Positions 8,161 to 17,994 of a DNA stretch of 64,000 bases are shown piece by piece. Source of the DNA: JAKPAM01 sp047601745 (GTDB lineage: Bacteria > Pseudomonadota > Gammaproteobacteria > Burkholderiales > Burkholderiaceae_E); contig JASGIS010000001.1 in assembly GCA_047601745.1 (NCBI GenBank), positions 5,270,001 through 5,334,000 of the forward strand, written 5' to 3'. Position 1 is the stretch's first letter. Each line of letters starts with the position of its first letter. Both the position numbers and the translations under genes were made by a program. Below the pieces are notes generated by a model. It did no database searches. It had not been told where the DNA came from and saw only the letters and a program-made list of their open reading frames with translations.

Positions 8161-8880
8161 ATGCAAAGCGCCACCAAGCACGTCCTCGTCGTCGACGACG
8201 ATCCCAAGCTGCGCGACCTGCTGCGCCGCTACCTGACCGAGAACCAGTTCGAGGTCAGTCTGGCGCAGGACGGCGTGTCGATGAACCGCCTGCTGCAGCG
8301 CGAGCCGTTCGACCTGATCGTGCTGGACCTGATGATGCCCGGCGAGGACGGGCTGTCGATCGTGCGCCGGCTGCGCGCGGCCAACGACCAGACGCCGGTC
8401 ATCATGCTGACGGCCAAAGGCGACGACGTCGATCGCATCGTCGGCCTGGAGATGGGCGCCGACGACTACCTGGCCAAACCGTTCAATCCTCGCGAGCTGC
8501 TGGCGCGGATGAACGCCGTGCTGCGGCGCCGGCAGGCGCCGGAGACCCCGGGCGCGCCGTCGCGCGAGAGCGGCGAGGTCACGTTCGGCGAGTTCACGCT
8601 GAACCTGGGCACCCGGACGCTGTCGCGCAACGGCCAGGACCTGCCGCTGACCAGCGGCGAGTTCGCGGTGCTGAAGGTCTTCGCCCAGCATCCGAAGGTC
8701 GCGCTGTCGCGCGAGAAGCTGATGGTGCTGGCGCGCGGCCGCGAGTACGGCGCCTACGACCGCAGCCTCGACGTGCAGATCTCGCGGCTGCGCAAGATCA
8801 TCGAACGCGATCCGCAGCATCCGCGCTACCTGCAGACGGTCTGGGGCGTCGGCTACGTGTTCATTCCGGACGGCAACTGA
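8161..8880 (+). CDS. ompR: Response regulator OmpR
   Basis: This is a two-component response regulator of 239 residues, the usual OmpR length. The receiver domain has the acidic pocket D12-D14 in LVVDDDPKLRDLL, the phosphorylation site D56 in IVLDLMMPGEDG, and the lysine in DDYLAKPFNP. The C-terminal winged helix runs from about residue 135, with LTSGEFAVLKVF and the recognition region SLDVQISRLRKIIE, ending in VWGVGYVF. The envZ kinase gene follows after 17 bp in the same direction. OmpR-EnvZ pairs typically respond to osmotic and envelope conditions and control porins; no target gene is evident in this window apart from possible autoregulation. Confidence 0.95.
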   Translation: MQSATKHVLVVDDDPKLRDLLRRYLTENQFEVSLAQDGVSMNRLLQREPFDLIVLDLMMPGEDGLSIVRRLRAANDQTPVIMLTAKGDDVDRIVGLEMGADDYLAKPFNPRELLARMNAVLRRRQAPETPGAPSRESGEVTFGEFTLNLGTRTLSRNGQDLPLTSGEFAVLKVFAQHPKVALSREKLMVLARGREYGAYDRSLDVQISRLRKIIERDPQHPRYLQTVWGVGYVFIPDGN

Positions 8881-8897
8881 TCGACGCCGTCCCGGTC

Positions 8898-10259
8898 ATG
8901 CGGGTCAGCCTGTTCTGGCGCAGCTTCCTGCTGATCGCGCCGATGATCGCGATCAATGCGCTGATGACGCTGCAACTGCTGCGCCAGTTCGACCAGTCGC
9001 CGCCCGAACAGCAACTGGCGTGGGAGATCGCGTCGGTCGTCAACCTGACTCGCACCGCGCTGGTCAACACGCCGGCCGAACGGCGGCAGTTGCTGCTGCG
9101 CGAACTGGCCAACGAGGAAGGCGTGCGGATCCTGCCGCTCGAGGACAAGGACGTCATCGAGCCGCTGCGCGAATCCGAACCGGACGAAGCCGCGCTGGCC
9201 GCCGCGGTCGAGGCCCGGCTGCAGACGCTGCTCGGGCCGACCACGCGGCTGGCCGGCAAGGTCGACGGCCAGGCGGGGCTGTGGGTCAGCTTCGACATCG
9301 ACGACGACCCGTACTGGCTGATCATGAACCGCGAGCGCTTCGACCGCCAGGTGGGCCCGAACTGGGCGCTGATCGCGCTGATCGGCCTGGCGATCTCGAT
9401 CCTCGTCGCGCTGTTCGTCAGCAATCTGGTCAACCGGCCGATGGCGCGGCTGGCCTCGGCGATCGAACGGCTCAGCCTCGGCGATCGGCCCGCGCTGCTG
9501 CCCGAGGACGCGCCGACCGAGATCGCCGAGGTCAACCGGCGGTTCAACCGGATGGCCCGCGACCTGGCCGAACTCGAGTCCGACCGGACGACGGCGCTGG
9601 CCGGCGTCTCGCACGACGTGCGCACGCCGCTGGCGAGGCTGCGGCTGGAGATCGAGATGAGCGGACTGCCGCAGGCCGAGCGCGACTCGATGAACGAGGA
9701 CATCGAGCGGATCGATCAGATCGTCGGCAAGTTCCTCGAATACGGCCGCGCCGGCCACGGCACGCAGGGCGGCGCCCGTCCCGGCCAGCGCGGCGAATGG
9801 GTCGCGCTGGACGCGCTGATGACGCAGATCGAGTCCAGCCATCGCGCGCCGGTGGCGGCCGGACAACTGCGGCTGCAGGGCCGGCTGGTGCCGCCCGACG
9901 TCCGATGGCGCGGCGACCCGCTGGACCTGCTGCGCGTGTTCGGCAACCTGATCGAGAACGCGTGCCGCTACGGGCGCACGCCCGGCGGCCCGATGGCCGA
10001 GGTCGACTACACGATCGAGCGCGACAAACACGGCATCCGCGTCCGCGTCCGCGACCATGGACCGGGCGTGCCGACCGATCAGTTCGAACGCCTGCTGCGG
10101 CCGTTCTCGCGGCTCGACCCGGAGCGCAGCGTCAACGGCGGCTCGGGCCTCGGGCTGGCGATCGTCAACCGGATCGCGCAGCGCTACGGCGGACAGTGCA
10201 CGCTCGCGCATGCGGACGGCGGCGGCCTGCTCGTCGAGCTGACGCTGAAGGACGACTGA
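8898..10259 (+). CDS. envZ: Sensor histidine kinase EnvZ
   Basis: This is the membrane sensor kinase paired with OmpR, 453 residues. A transmembrane helix lies near residues 10-28, a periplasmic region follows to about 150, and a second helix (LIGLAISILVALFVSNLV) lies near 157-178. A HAMP linker comes next. The phosphoacceptor is H239 in GVSHDVRTPLARLRLE. The ATPase domain has NLIENACRYG near residue 350, DHGPGVP and GSGLGLAIVNRI. Its start is 17 bp after the ompR stop, so the two are cotranscribed. A GC-rich hairpin follows the stop. Confidence 0.93.
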   Translation: MRVSLFWRSFLLIAPMIAINALMTLQLLRQFDQSPPEQQLAWEIASVVNLTRTALVNTPAERRQLLLRELANEEGVRILPLEDKDVIEPLRESEPDEAALAAAVEARLQTLLGPTTRLAGKVDGQAGLWVSFDIDDDPYWLIMNRERFDRQVGPNWALIALIGLAISILVALFVSNLVNRPMARLASAIERLSLGDRPALLPEDAPTEIAEVNRRFNRMARDLAELESDRTTALAGVSHDVRTPLARLRLEIEMSGLPQAERDSMNEDIERIDQIVGKFLEYGRAGHGTQGGARPGQRGEWVALDALMTQIESSHRAPVAAGQLRLQGRLVPPDVRWRGDPLDLLRVFGNLIENACRYGRTPGGPMAEVDYTIERDKHGIRVRVRDHGPGVPTDQFERLLRPFSRLDPERSVNGGSGLGLAIVNRIAQRYGGQCTLAHADGGGLLVELTLKDD

Positions 10260-10318
10260 GGCCCGTGGGGCCGATCCGGCGGTCGCGATCCGGCAACGGC
10301 GACTCCGCCCGTCGCAAT

Positions 10319-10356
10319 CGTCCCTGGGCCTCGCGCGGACGGAGCCTCCCGGGACG
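10319..10356. terminator. Hairpin between convergent envZ and ispF
   Basis: CGTCCCTGGG at 10319-10328 pairs with CCCGGGACG at 10348-10356, with one bulged T. It fills the end of the short convergent gap and could terminate both transcripts. There is no clear T-run, so it may only be an mRNA-end stabilising stem. Confidence 0.4.
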
Positions 10357-10357
10357 A

Positions 10358-10899
<542 letters not shown>

Positions 10900-10903
<4 letters not shown>

Positions 10904-11673
10904 CGAAGTTCCTCGCCGGGTTCGTCGGACCGCGCCGCCAGCACCGCCGCCATGCGCTGCAGGTCGTCGGCCGCGGTCACCTTGAAATTGTCGTGGCCGC
11001 CTTCGATCAGTCGCGGCGCCAGCCCCGCGGCCTCGATCGCAGAGGCCTCGTCGGTCACGTCGGGAAAGCGCGCCAGCGCATCGAACAGCTTGCCGAAGCG
11101 GAACATCTGCGGCGTCTGCGCGAGCCACAGGCCTTCGCGCGGCACCGTCCGCGCGGCCCGGCCCCCGGCATCGGCGCGCTTGACCGTATCGACGACCGGC
11201 AGCGCCAGCAGTCCGCCGACCGGATCGTCGAGCAGCGCATCACGCAGGCGTCGCAGCACATCGGCGCGCAGGCCGGGACGGGCCGCATCGTGCACGAGCA
11301 CCCAGTCGTCGTCGGCCGGCGCGAACCGCTCGCGCAGCACCGCCAGCCCGTTGAACACCGAATCGCGGCGCGAGGCGCCGCCGACCGGCGCGACGATCAG
11401 CCGACCGCTCCGGCGCTCGGACTCGTAGCGCGCGACCGCCTCGTCGACGTGCGGATCGCCGGCGGCGACGACGACCGCGGTCGCGGCGATCCAGTCGGCC
11501 GCCACGAACGGCGCCAGCGTCCAGTCGAGCATCATCCGGCCGGCCAGCGGCAGGTACTGCTTGGGCAGTCCGGCGCCGAGCCGCGCCCCGACGCCGCCGG
11601 CCGGCAGCAGCGCGAAGGCGCGGCTGGCCCCGGACGGAAGCGGAACGGCGGCGCGAGCGGCGGGGTCGGTCAT
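10900..11673 (-). CDS. ispD: 2-C-methyl-D-erythritol 4-phosphate cytidylyltransferase IspD
   Basis: IspD activates methylerythritol phosphate with CTP in the MEP pathway. The product is 257 residues from the ATG at 11673. The nucleotide-binding loop reads ALLPAGGVGARLG followed by PKQYL, and VLVHDAARP, RTVPREGLWLAQTPQMF and VTDEASAIE are family motifs. A 20-residue Ala/Pro-rich extension precedes the fold. The same frame is open for another 76 codons upstream, but that region is repetitive and has no similarity. It is followed by ispF with ATGA overlap and is divergent from mfd. Confidence 0.96.
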
Positions 11674-11822
11674 CGCGGGAGGATCGGATCCTGTCGGACG
11701 GAAGGCGAACGGCGAAAGGTGAACGGCGCGGCCGGCGCGCAGCCGATGCGCGGGAAGAACCGGCGTCGCCGCGGCAGCATGGCACGCACCTCGCACCCTG
11801 GCGCGCGCCGAGCACCGGGGCG

Positions 11823-11900
11823 GCCGGACGCAGGGCACCGGGGCACATACAGCCGCCGGACGCGGGGCGCCATACGGCCGCCGGACGCGGGGCGCATACA
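11823..11900. repeat. 24/25-bp tandem repeat in the ispD-mfd divergent region, leading into a -10-like box
   Basis: ATAC followed by a GCCGCCGGACGCGGGGCGC segment recurs at 11847 and 11872, then ATAC again at 11896; a degenerate earlier copy begins near 11823. The last ATAC runs into CATACAATAG, so TACAAT at 11897-11902 may be the mfd -10 box, with the TTG start about 30 bp further on. No good -35 is visible. The remainder of the 257-bp gap shows nothing I can name. Confidence 0.7.
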
Positions 11901-11930
11901 ATAGCAGACTCCCCGCGCCGTCCTTCCTGG

Positions 11931-14900
11931 TTGCCGTTGAACACCGCCGTCTCCCCCGCCCTCCCCCTCGATCACGTCTTCGAGAACCTGTCGCCGCCGC
12001 GACCGGGCAGCGTCTTCGTGCTGCCCGAATGCTTCGGCGCCTCCGATGCGCTGACCCTCGCCCGCCTGGCGCGGCGCGCGGGCCGGCCGCTGGTCGTGCT
12101 GACCGCGCACGCGGCCGACGCGCAGCGCCTGCATCGCGAGGTCCGCTACTTCGACCAGTCGCTGCGCGTGCTGCTGCTGCCCGACTGGGAAACGCTGCCG
12201 TACGACACGTTCTCGCCGCACCAGGACCTGGTGTCCGAGCGCCTGGCCAGCCTGTACGCGCTGCAGCGGCGCGAGTGCGACGTGCTGGTGTGCACGGCGA
12301 CCACCGCGCTGTACCGGCTGGCGCCGCCGGCGTTCCTGGCCGCCAACACCTTCTTCTTCGACAAGCAGCAGACGCTGGATGAAGCGAAGTTCCGCGCGCA
12401 ACTGACGCTGGCCGGCTACGAGCACGTCAGCCAGGTCGTCAAGCCCGGCGAATACTCGGTCCGCGGCGGACTGATCGACCTGTATCCGATGGGCGCCACG
12501 CTGCCGCTTCGGCTCGACCTGATCGGCGACGAGATCGAATCGATCCGCACCTTCGATCCGGACACGCAGCGCAGCCTGTATCCGGTCGACCGCGTGCGGC
12601 TGCTGCCGGGCCGCGAGTTCCCGCTCGACGAGGCGGCGCGGACCGCGTTTCGCGGGCGCTGGCGCGAGCGCTTCGAGGGCGATCCGTCGAAAGCGACGAT
12701 CTACCGCGACATCGGCAACGGCATTCCGTCGGCCGGCATCGAGTATTACCTGCCGCTGTTCTTCGACGCGCCCGGCACGCTGTTCGACTACCTGGCCGAC
12801 GACGCGATCATCGTCTCGCACGGCGACCTGGACGCCGAGGTCGGCCGCCATGCGCGCGAGACCGACCAGCGCTACAAGTTCCTGTCGCACGATCGCGAAC
12901 GCCCGCTGCTGCGGCCCGAAGAGATCCTGCTGCGGCCGGACGCGTTCTTCACGATGGCGCGCGCGTTCGGCCGCTGGGCGATCCGCCACCGCAGCCACGA
13001 ATCGACGTCCGAAGCGCTGCCGGACGACGAGGCGGCGAACACGGCGAATGCCGCTGGCGCCGCTAACGCCTCGAATACCGCCAATACCGCGAACACCGCC
13101 ACCCCCGCCGATGCGGCGCGCGCGCGCATCGCGTCGGCGCTGCCGGCGCTGACGGTCAACCGCCGGCACGACAACCCGATCCAGTTGCTCGACGACTACC
13201 TGCACGGCGCGCCCGGCCGCAAGCTGATCGTCGCCGAATCGGCGGGCCGCCGCGAGACGCTGAGCCAGCTCTTCGCCGAACATCGGCTGAGCCTGCCGCA
13301 GATCGACGGCTGGGACGATTTCCTCGCCTGCGACGAAGAGATCGCGCTCGGCATCGGCCCGCTCGGCGAAGGCTTCCTGATCGCCGACGCGTCGCTGTCG
13401 GTGATCACCGAGGCCGAACTGTTCGGCGCGCGCGGCCCGCAGCGCCGCCGCGGCCGGCGCGAGCAGCAGACCAACGTCGACGCGATCATCCGCGACCTGT
13501 CCGAGCTGCGGATCGGCGATCCGGTCGTGCACGCGCAGCACGGCATCGGCCGCTACCAGGGACTGGTCACGCTGGACCTGGGCGACGGCGCCAACGAATA
13601 CCTGCACCTGACGTACGCGAGCGACGCGACGCTGTACGTGCCGGTCGCGCAACTGCACCAGATCGGCCGCTACAGCGGCGCGCACGCCGACGACGCGCCG
13701 CTGCACCAGCTCGGCTCGGGCCAGTGGGAAAAAGCCAAGCGCCGCGCCGCGCAGCAGGCGCGCGACAGCGCCGCCGAGCTGCTGAACCTGTACGCGCGCC
13801 GCGCCGCGCGCGTCGGCCACGCGTTCAGCTTCCAGCCCGGCGACTACGAGGTCTTCGCCGAGGGCTTCGGCTTCGAGGAGACGCCCGACCAGCTCGCGGC
13901 GATCCACGCGGTCGTCCAGGACATGGTGTCGGGCAAGCCGATGGACCGGCTGGTCTGCGGCGACGTGGGCTTCGGCAAGACCGAGGTCGCGCTGCGCGCG
14001 GCCTTCGTCGCGGTCGCCGGCGGCAAGCAGGTCGCCGTGCTGGCGCCGACGACGCTGCTGGCCGAGCAGCACTTCCAGACCTTCAGCGACCGCTTCGCGA
14101 ACTGGCCGGTGCGCCTGGCCGAGCTGTCGCGCTTTCGTTCGAGCAAGGAGGTCAAGGCCGCGATCGAAGGGCTGAACGACGGCACCGTCGACGTCGTCAT
14201 CGGCACGCACAAGCTGCTGTCGGGCGACGTGCGCTTCAAGCGGCTGGGGCTGGTCATCATCGACGAGGAGCACCGCTTCGGCGTGCGCCAGAAAGAGGCG
14301 CTCAAGGCGCTGCGCGCCGAGGTCGACGTGCTGACGCTGACGGCCACGCCGATCCCGCGCACGCTGGCGATGAGCCTCGAAGGCATCCGCGACTTCTCGG
14401 TGATCGCGACCGCGCCGCAAAAACGCCTGGCGATCAAGACCTTCGTGCGCCGCGAGACCGAGGGCACGATCCGCGAGGCGCTGCTGCGCGAACTCAAGCG
14501 CGGCGGCCAGGTCTACTTCCTGCACAACGAGGTCGAGACGATCGAGAACCGGCGCCAGAAGCTCGAGAAGCTCGTTCCCGAAGCGCGGATCATCGTCGCG
14601 CACGGCCAGTTGCCCGAGCGCGAACTCGAGCGCGTGATGCGCGAGTTCCACCAGCAGCGCTACAACGTGCTGCTGTGCACGACGATCATCGAGACCGGCA
14701 TCGACATCCCGACAGCCAACACGATCGTCATCCACCGCGCCGACCGCTTCGGCCTCGCGCAGTTGCACCAGTTGCGCGGCCGCGTCGGCCGCTCGCATCA
14801 CCAGGCCTACGCGTACCTGCTGACGCCCGACGAGGCGGCGATGACGCGCGACGCGCTCAAGCGGCTCGAGGCGATCCAGATGATGGAAGAGCTGGGCTCG

Positions 14901-15509
14901 GGCTTCTATCTGGCGATGCACGACCTGGAGATCCGCGGCGCGGGCCAGGTGCTCGGCGAATCGCAGTCCGGCGACATGATCGAGGTCGGCTTCGCGATGT
15001 ACACCGAGATGCTCGACGAGGCGGTGCGCGCGCTCAAGGACGGCCGCGAACCGGACCTGAGCGCGCCGCTGGCGGCCACCACCGAGATCAACCTTCACAT
15101 TCCGGCACTGCTGCCCGACGACTACTGCGGCGACGTACACGAACGGCTGACGCTGTACAAGCGGCTGGCCAACTGCCAGGACGCCGACTCGCTCGCCGTC
15201 ATGCAGGAAGAGCTGATCGACCGTTTCGGCAAGCTGCCCGAGCCGGCGCGCTCGCTGATCGAAACGCATCGGCTGCGGCTGCTCGCGCAGCCGCTCGGCA
15301 TCATCAAGATCGACGCCGCCGCCGAGGCGATCGTGCTGCAATTCTCGCCAACCACGGTCATCACGCCGGATCGTGTCATCAAATTCCTGCAATCGCGCAA
15401 GGACGCACGGATGAGCGGCCCGGACCGGCTGCGCGTGACGACGCAGACCCCCGACCTGAGCAGCCGCGTCCAGCGGATCCGCGAGTTCCTGGCGCGGCTG
15501 TCCGCCTGA
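11931..15509 (+). CDS. mfd: Transcription-repair coupling factor Mfd
   Basis: Mfd removes stalled RNA polymerase from lesions and recruits the UvrABC machinery. The product is about 1192 residues. The UvrB-like N-terminal region contains LLLPDWETLPYD and GEYSVRGGLIDLYP; the RNA-polymerase-interaction region contains VVHAQHGIGRYQGL. The translocase has Walker A GDVGFGKT at residues 677-684, the DEEH box in IIDEEHRFG, and LTATPIPRTLAMS; a TRCF C-terminal domain follows. The start is non-ATG: TTG at 11931 or TTG at 11937. Residues about 369-397 are an Asn/Ala/Thr-rich insertion not expected in Mfd. serB follows in the same direction after 35 bp. Confidence 0.97.
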   Translation: MPLNTAVSPALPLDHVFENLSPPRPGSVFVLPECFGASDALTLARLARRAGRPLVVLTAHAADAQRLHREVRYFDQSLRVLLLPDWETLPYDTFSPHQDLVSERLASLYALQRRECDVLVCTATTALYRLAPPAFLAANTFFFDKQQTLDEAKFRAQLTLAGYEHVSQVVKPGEYSVRGGLIDLYPMGATLPLRLDLIGDEIESIRTFDPDTQRSLYPVDRVRLLPGREFPLDEAARTAFRGRWRERFEGDPSKATIYRDIGNGIPSAGIEYYLPLFFDAPGTLFDYLADDAIIVSHGDLDAEVGRHARETDQRYKFLSHDRERPLLRPEEILLRPDAFFTMARAFGRWAIRHRSHESTSEALPDDEAANTANAAGAANASNTANTANTATPADAARARIASALPALTVNRRHDNPIQLLDDYLHGAPGRKLIVAESAGRRETLSQLFAEHRLSLPQIDGWDDFLACDEEIALGIGPLGEGFLIADASLSVITEAELFGARGPQRRRGRREQQTNVDAIIRDLSELRIGDPVVHAQHGIGRYQGLVTLDLGDGANEYLHLTYASDATLYVPVAQLHQIGRYSGAHADDAPLHQLGSGQWEKAKRRAAQQARDSAAELLNLYARRAARVGHAFSFQPGDYEVFAEGFGFEETPDQLAAIHAVVQDMVSGKPMDRLVCGDVGFGKTEVALRAAFVAVAGGKQVAVLAPTTLLAEQHFQTFSDRFANWPVRLAELSRFRSSKEVKAAIEGLNDGTVDVVIGTHKLLSGDVRFKRLGLVIIDEEHRFGVRQKEALKALRAEVDVLTLTATPIPRTLAMSLEGIRDFSVIATAPQKRLAIKTFVRRETEGTIREALLRELKRGGQVYFLHNEVETIENRRQKLEKLVPEARIIVAHGQLPERELERVMREFHQQRYNVLLCTTIIETGIDIPTANTIVIHRADRFGLAQLHQLRGRVGRSHHQAYAYLLTPDEAAMTRDALKRLEAIQMMEELGSGFYLAMHDLEIRGAGQVLGESQSGDMIEVGFAMYTEMLDEAVRALKDGREPDLSAPLAATTEINLHIPALLPDDYCGDVHERLTLYKRLANCQDADSLAVMQEELIDRFGKLPEPARSLIETHRLRLLAQPLGIIKIDAAAEAIVLQFSPTTVITPDRVIKFLQSRKDARMSGPDRLRVTTQTPDLSSRVQRIREFLARLSA
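13035..13115. repeat. Asn-Ala-Thr-coding 9-bp repeat inside mfd
   Basis: Degenerate AAT-ACC-GCC and AAC-ACG-GCG triplets repeat in frame and encode a run such as NTANTANTATPADAA at about residues 369-397. It lies between the UvrB-like and RNA-polymerase-interaction parts of Mfd, at a position where a linker is tolerated. Confidence 0.8.
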
Positions 15510-15544
15510 GCGCCGACCCTCTCTTCTGATTCGATCGCAACACC

Positions 15545-16435
15545 ATGTCATCGTTCGCCATCACCGCCGAATGCGCACCGATCGCCGCCGGCGTCCCCGG
15601 TCGCGTCAGCGTCAGCCATCCGCAGCGCCTGCCCGAGACGGCGGTGCGGGCGCTGACCGACGCGCTCGGCGCCGCCCCGCTGCGGACCGAGGCCACGACC
15701 GCCCACTGGCACCCGGACCACGTCGAGCTGGGGCCGCTGCGCGCGCTGGCCGACCGGCTCGGGGTCGACCTGGCCGTGACCGACCGCCGCAAGCACCTGG
15801 AAGACTTCCGGCTGATCGCGTTCGACATGGACTCGACGCTGATCACGATCGAATGCATCGACGAGATCGCCGATTTCGCGGGCCTGAAGGACCAGGTCGC
15901 CGCGATCACCGAAGCGACGATGCGCGGCGAGATCAAGGACTTCGCCGAGAGCCTGAGCCGCCGCGTCGCGCTGCTGCGCGGATTGCCGCAGACGGTGCTG
16001 GCGACCGTCTACGCGCAGCGGCTGGCGCTGTCGCCGGGCGTCGAGACGCTGCTCGACGGCGCCCGCGCCGCCGGCCTGCGCACGCTGCTGGTATCGGGCG
16101 GCTTCACGTTCTTCACCGAAAGGCTGCGCGAGCGCCTGGACCTCGATTTCGCGCTCGCCAACGAATTGGAGATCATCGACGGCAAACTGACCGGGCGAGT
16201 GCTCGGCGACATCGTCGACGCCGAGCGCAAACGCCGGACGGTCGCCGAACGCTGCGCGGCGATCGGCGCGTCGCCGTCGCAGGCGATCGTCGTCGGCGAC
16301 GGCGCCAACGACCTGCCGATGATGTCGATCGCCGGCGTCTCGGTCGCTTACCGCGCCAAGCCGCTGGTGCGCGCGCAGACCGATGCCGCGTTGAATCATG
16401 GCGGCCTCGATGCGATCCTTCGGTTCTTCGGTTGA
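15545..16435 (+). CDS. serB: Phosphoserine phosphatase SerB
   Basis: SerB catalyses the last step of serine synthesis. The 296-residue product has the HAD nucleophile motif FDMDSTLITIECIDE with D94 (nucleophile) and D96, the serine-binding ALLRGLP segment, motif II as LLVSGGFTFF, and motif III/IV as VGDGANDLPMMSIAGV. The first about 90 residues form an ACT-like regulatory region, as in other proteobacterial SerB proteins. The stop codon shares TTGA with the apparent TTG start of the next gene, suggesting translational coupling to the amidotransferase gene. Confidence 0.97.
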   Translation: MSSFAITAECAPIAAGVPGRVSVSHPQRLPETAVRALTDALGAAPLRTEATTAHWHPDHVELGPLRALADRLGVDLAVTDRRKHLEDFRLIAFDMDSTLITIECIDEIADFAGLKDQVAAITEATMRGEIKDFAESLSRRVALLRGLPQTVLATVYAQRLALSPGVETLLDGARAAGLRTLLVSGGFTFFTERLRERLDLDFALANELEIIDGKLTGRVLGDIVDAERKRRTVAERCAAIGASPSQAIVVGDGANDLPMMSIAGVSVAYRAKPLVRAQTDAALNHGGLDAILRFFG

Positions 16436-17994
16436 GCGACGGATCGACGAGCACGATCCTCGCGACAGCACCTGGGAGACAGACGATCATCGACGACAAA
16501 GCCCCTCCGTCCTCCGATTCATCGGATCCTCCGAACGGGCCCGGAACGGCGTCCGCCCCGCCCGCCGGCCATCAGCGAACGGACCGGTTCGACTGGCCGA
16601 CGCGCGAGAACGTCGAAGCGGCATCCGACGACGACGACGTCCGCGAGGCGGTGACGCCGGCCGGCCCGGTGACCGACTATGCCGATACGCAGGCGGCCGC
16701 GAGCGCGGCCGAGGTCGAGCGCATCGTCGAGACGCTCGGCACGCAAGCCGGCGCGGCCGCCGCGGCGGCCGCCGCCCCTGCCGCGACCACGCCCCCCGCC
16801 GCGACCGCTGCCTCGACTGCGACCGCTTCCTCCGCGGCAACCGCTTCCCCAACTGCGACCGCTCCCCCAACCGCCGCTTCCCCTCCGGCCGCCTCCCCTC
16901 CGGCCTCCACCGCCTCCGTGGCCGCCGCCACGTTCTCGGACAGCGGCCCGGCCGAGGCGCGCGACGCCGACCTGACGACCGCCAGCCCGATCGCCCCGGC
17001 CGCCCCGCTCGTCGAAGCCCGCGATGCGTCGGCAATGGACACCCGCGATTCGGGCGAGCTGCAGCCCGGCATTCCGCCGCCCGAAGGCGCCGAACCGACG
17101 CCGCCGGCACTGCCCGCCTACCTGCATCGCAGCGACAACGGCTGGAGCGTGTTCAAGCGCATCATCGCCGCCAAGTCGCGGCAGCTCGGCCACCGGCTCA
17201 GCCGCCACATCACCGACCGCACGCTGCGCATCGGCATCTCGGCGCGGATCTTCCATCCGCAGCCCGGCGGCAAGGGCCTGCAGAGCAAGACGCTTCAGTA
17301 CCTCGAGGAGTCGATCGCGCACTGGGTGATGACGCGCAACGCGCTGGTGTTCATGGTGCCCACGGTCAACCAGGAAGGCGCGATCCATCCGAGCGACATC
17401 CGGATGCGCGACTATGCGCGAACGCTCGACGGCCTGGTCCTGCAAGGCGGCGCCGACGTCAGCCCGATGTCCTACTCGGAGTCCGCGACCCGGCCCGAAT
17501 GGGGCGGCGACCGCGTCCGCGACCTGTACGAACTCGAGCTGCTGCAGGCGTTCATCGACGCCGGCAAGCCGGTGCTCGGCATCTGCCGCGGCTGCCAGTT
17601 GATCAACGTCGCGTTCGGCGGCACGCTGCACCAGGACATCGCCACCGAGATCCCGACCGCGATTCCGCACGTCAACGACCGCTACGACGCCAACTGGCAT
17701 CCGGTCGCGTTTCCCGAGGGCTCGACGTTCCCGTCGCTGTTCGACGGCCTGCCGGGCGGGATGGTCAACTCGATCCACCACCAGTCGGTCAAGCGGCTCG
17801 GGCGCGATCTGAGCATCGAAGCGGTCTCGCCCGACGACGACGTCGTCGAGGCGATCCGCTTGCGCCGCGCGCCGTTCGTCGTCGGCCTGCAATGGCATCC
17901 GGAGTTCCACAGCGCCGACACGACGTCCAGCCTGCTCAACTGCACGCCGATCCTCGACCAGTTCCTGCGCGCGGCGCGGGAAACCCGGTTTTGA
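16432..17994 (+). CDS. Class-I glutamine amidotransferase (gamma-glutamyl-GABA hydrolase-like) with long disordered N-terminus
   Basis: The C-terminal about 280 residues are a class-I amidotransferase/peptidase C26 domain like PuuD: nucleophile C385 in GICRGCQLINVAFGG, then H489 and E491 in QWHPEFH. The natural substrate is unknown; in PuuD it is gamma-glutamyl-GABA. The first about 220 residues are an Ala/Thr/Pro/Ser-rich, apparently disordered region. No ATG lies near the start. I used the TTG at 16432, which overlaps the serB stop by TTGA. The alternative GTG at 16651 would give 447 residues. A GGGAG about 7 bp before an ATC near 16492 is also noted. The stop again forms TTGA with the next gene. 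Confidence 0.87.
   Translation: MSDGSTSTILATAPGRQTIIDDKAPPSSDSSDPPNGPGTASAPPAGHQRTDRFDWPTRENVEAASDDDDVREAVTPAGPVTDYADTQAAASAAEVERIVETLGTQAGAAAAAAAAPAATTPPAATAASTATASSAATASPTATAPPTAASPPAASPPASTASVAAATFSDSGPAEARDADLTTASPIAPAAPLVEARDASAMDTRDSGELQPGIPPPEGAEPTPPALPAYLHRSDNGWSVFKRIIAAKSRQLGHRLSRHITDRTLRIGISARIFHPQPGGKGLQSKTLQYLEESIAHWVMTRNALVFMVPTVNQEGAIHPSDIRMRDYARTLDGLVLQGGADVSPMSYSESATRPEWGGDRVRDLYELELLQAFIDAGKPVLGICRGCQLINVAFGGTLHQDIATEIPTAIPHVNDRYDANWHPVAFPEGSTFPSLFDGLPGGMVNSIHHQSVKRLGRDLSIEAVSPDDDVVEAIRLRRAPFVVGLQWHPEFHSADTTSSLLNCTPILDQFLRAARETRF

Noticed and set aside
11670..15551. A 1293-codon open frame on the minus strand
   Set aside because: It is the antisense shadow of mfd and ispD; in high-GC DNA the opposite strand often stays open. 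The protein is Arg/Gln/Asp-rich with no motifs.
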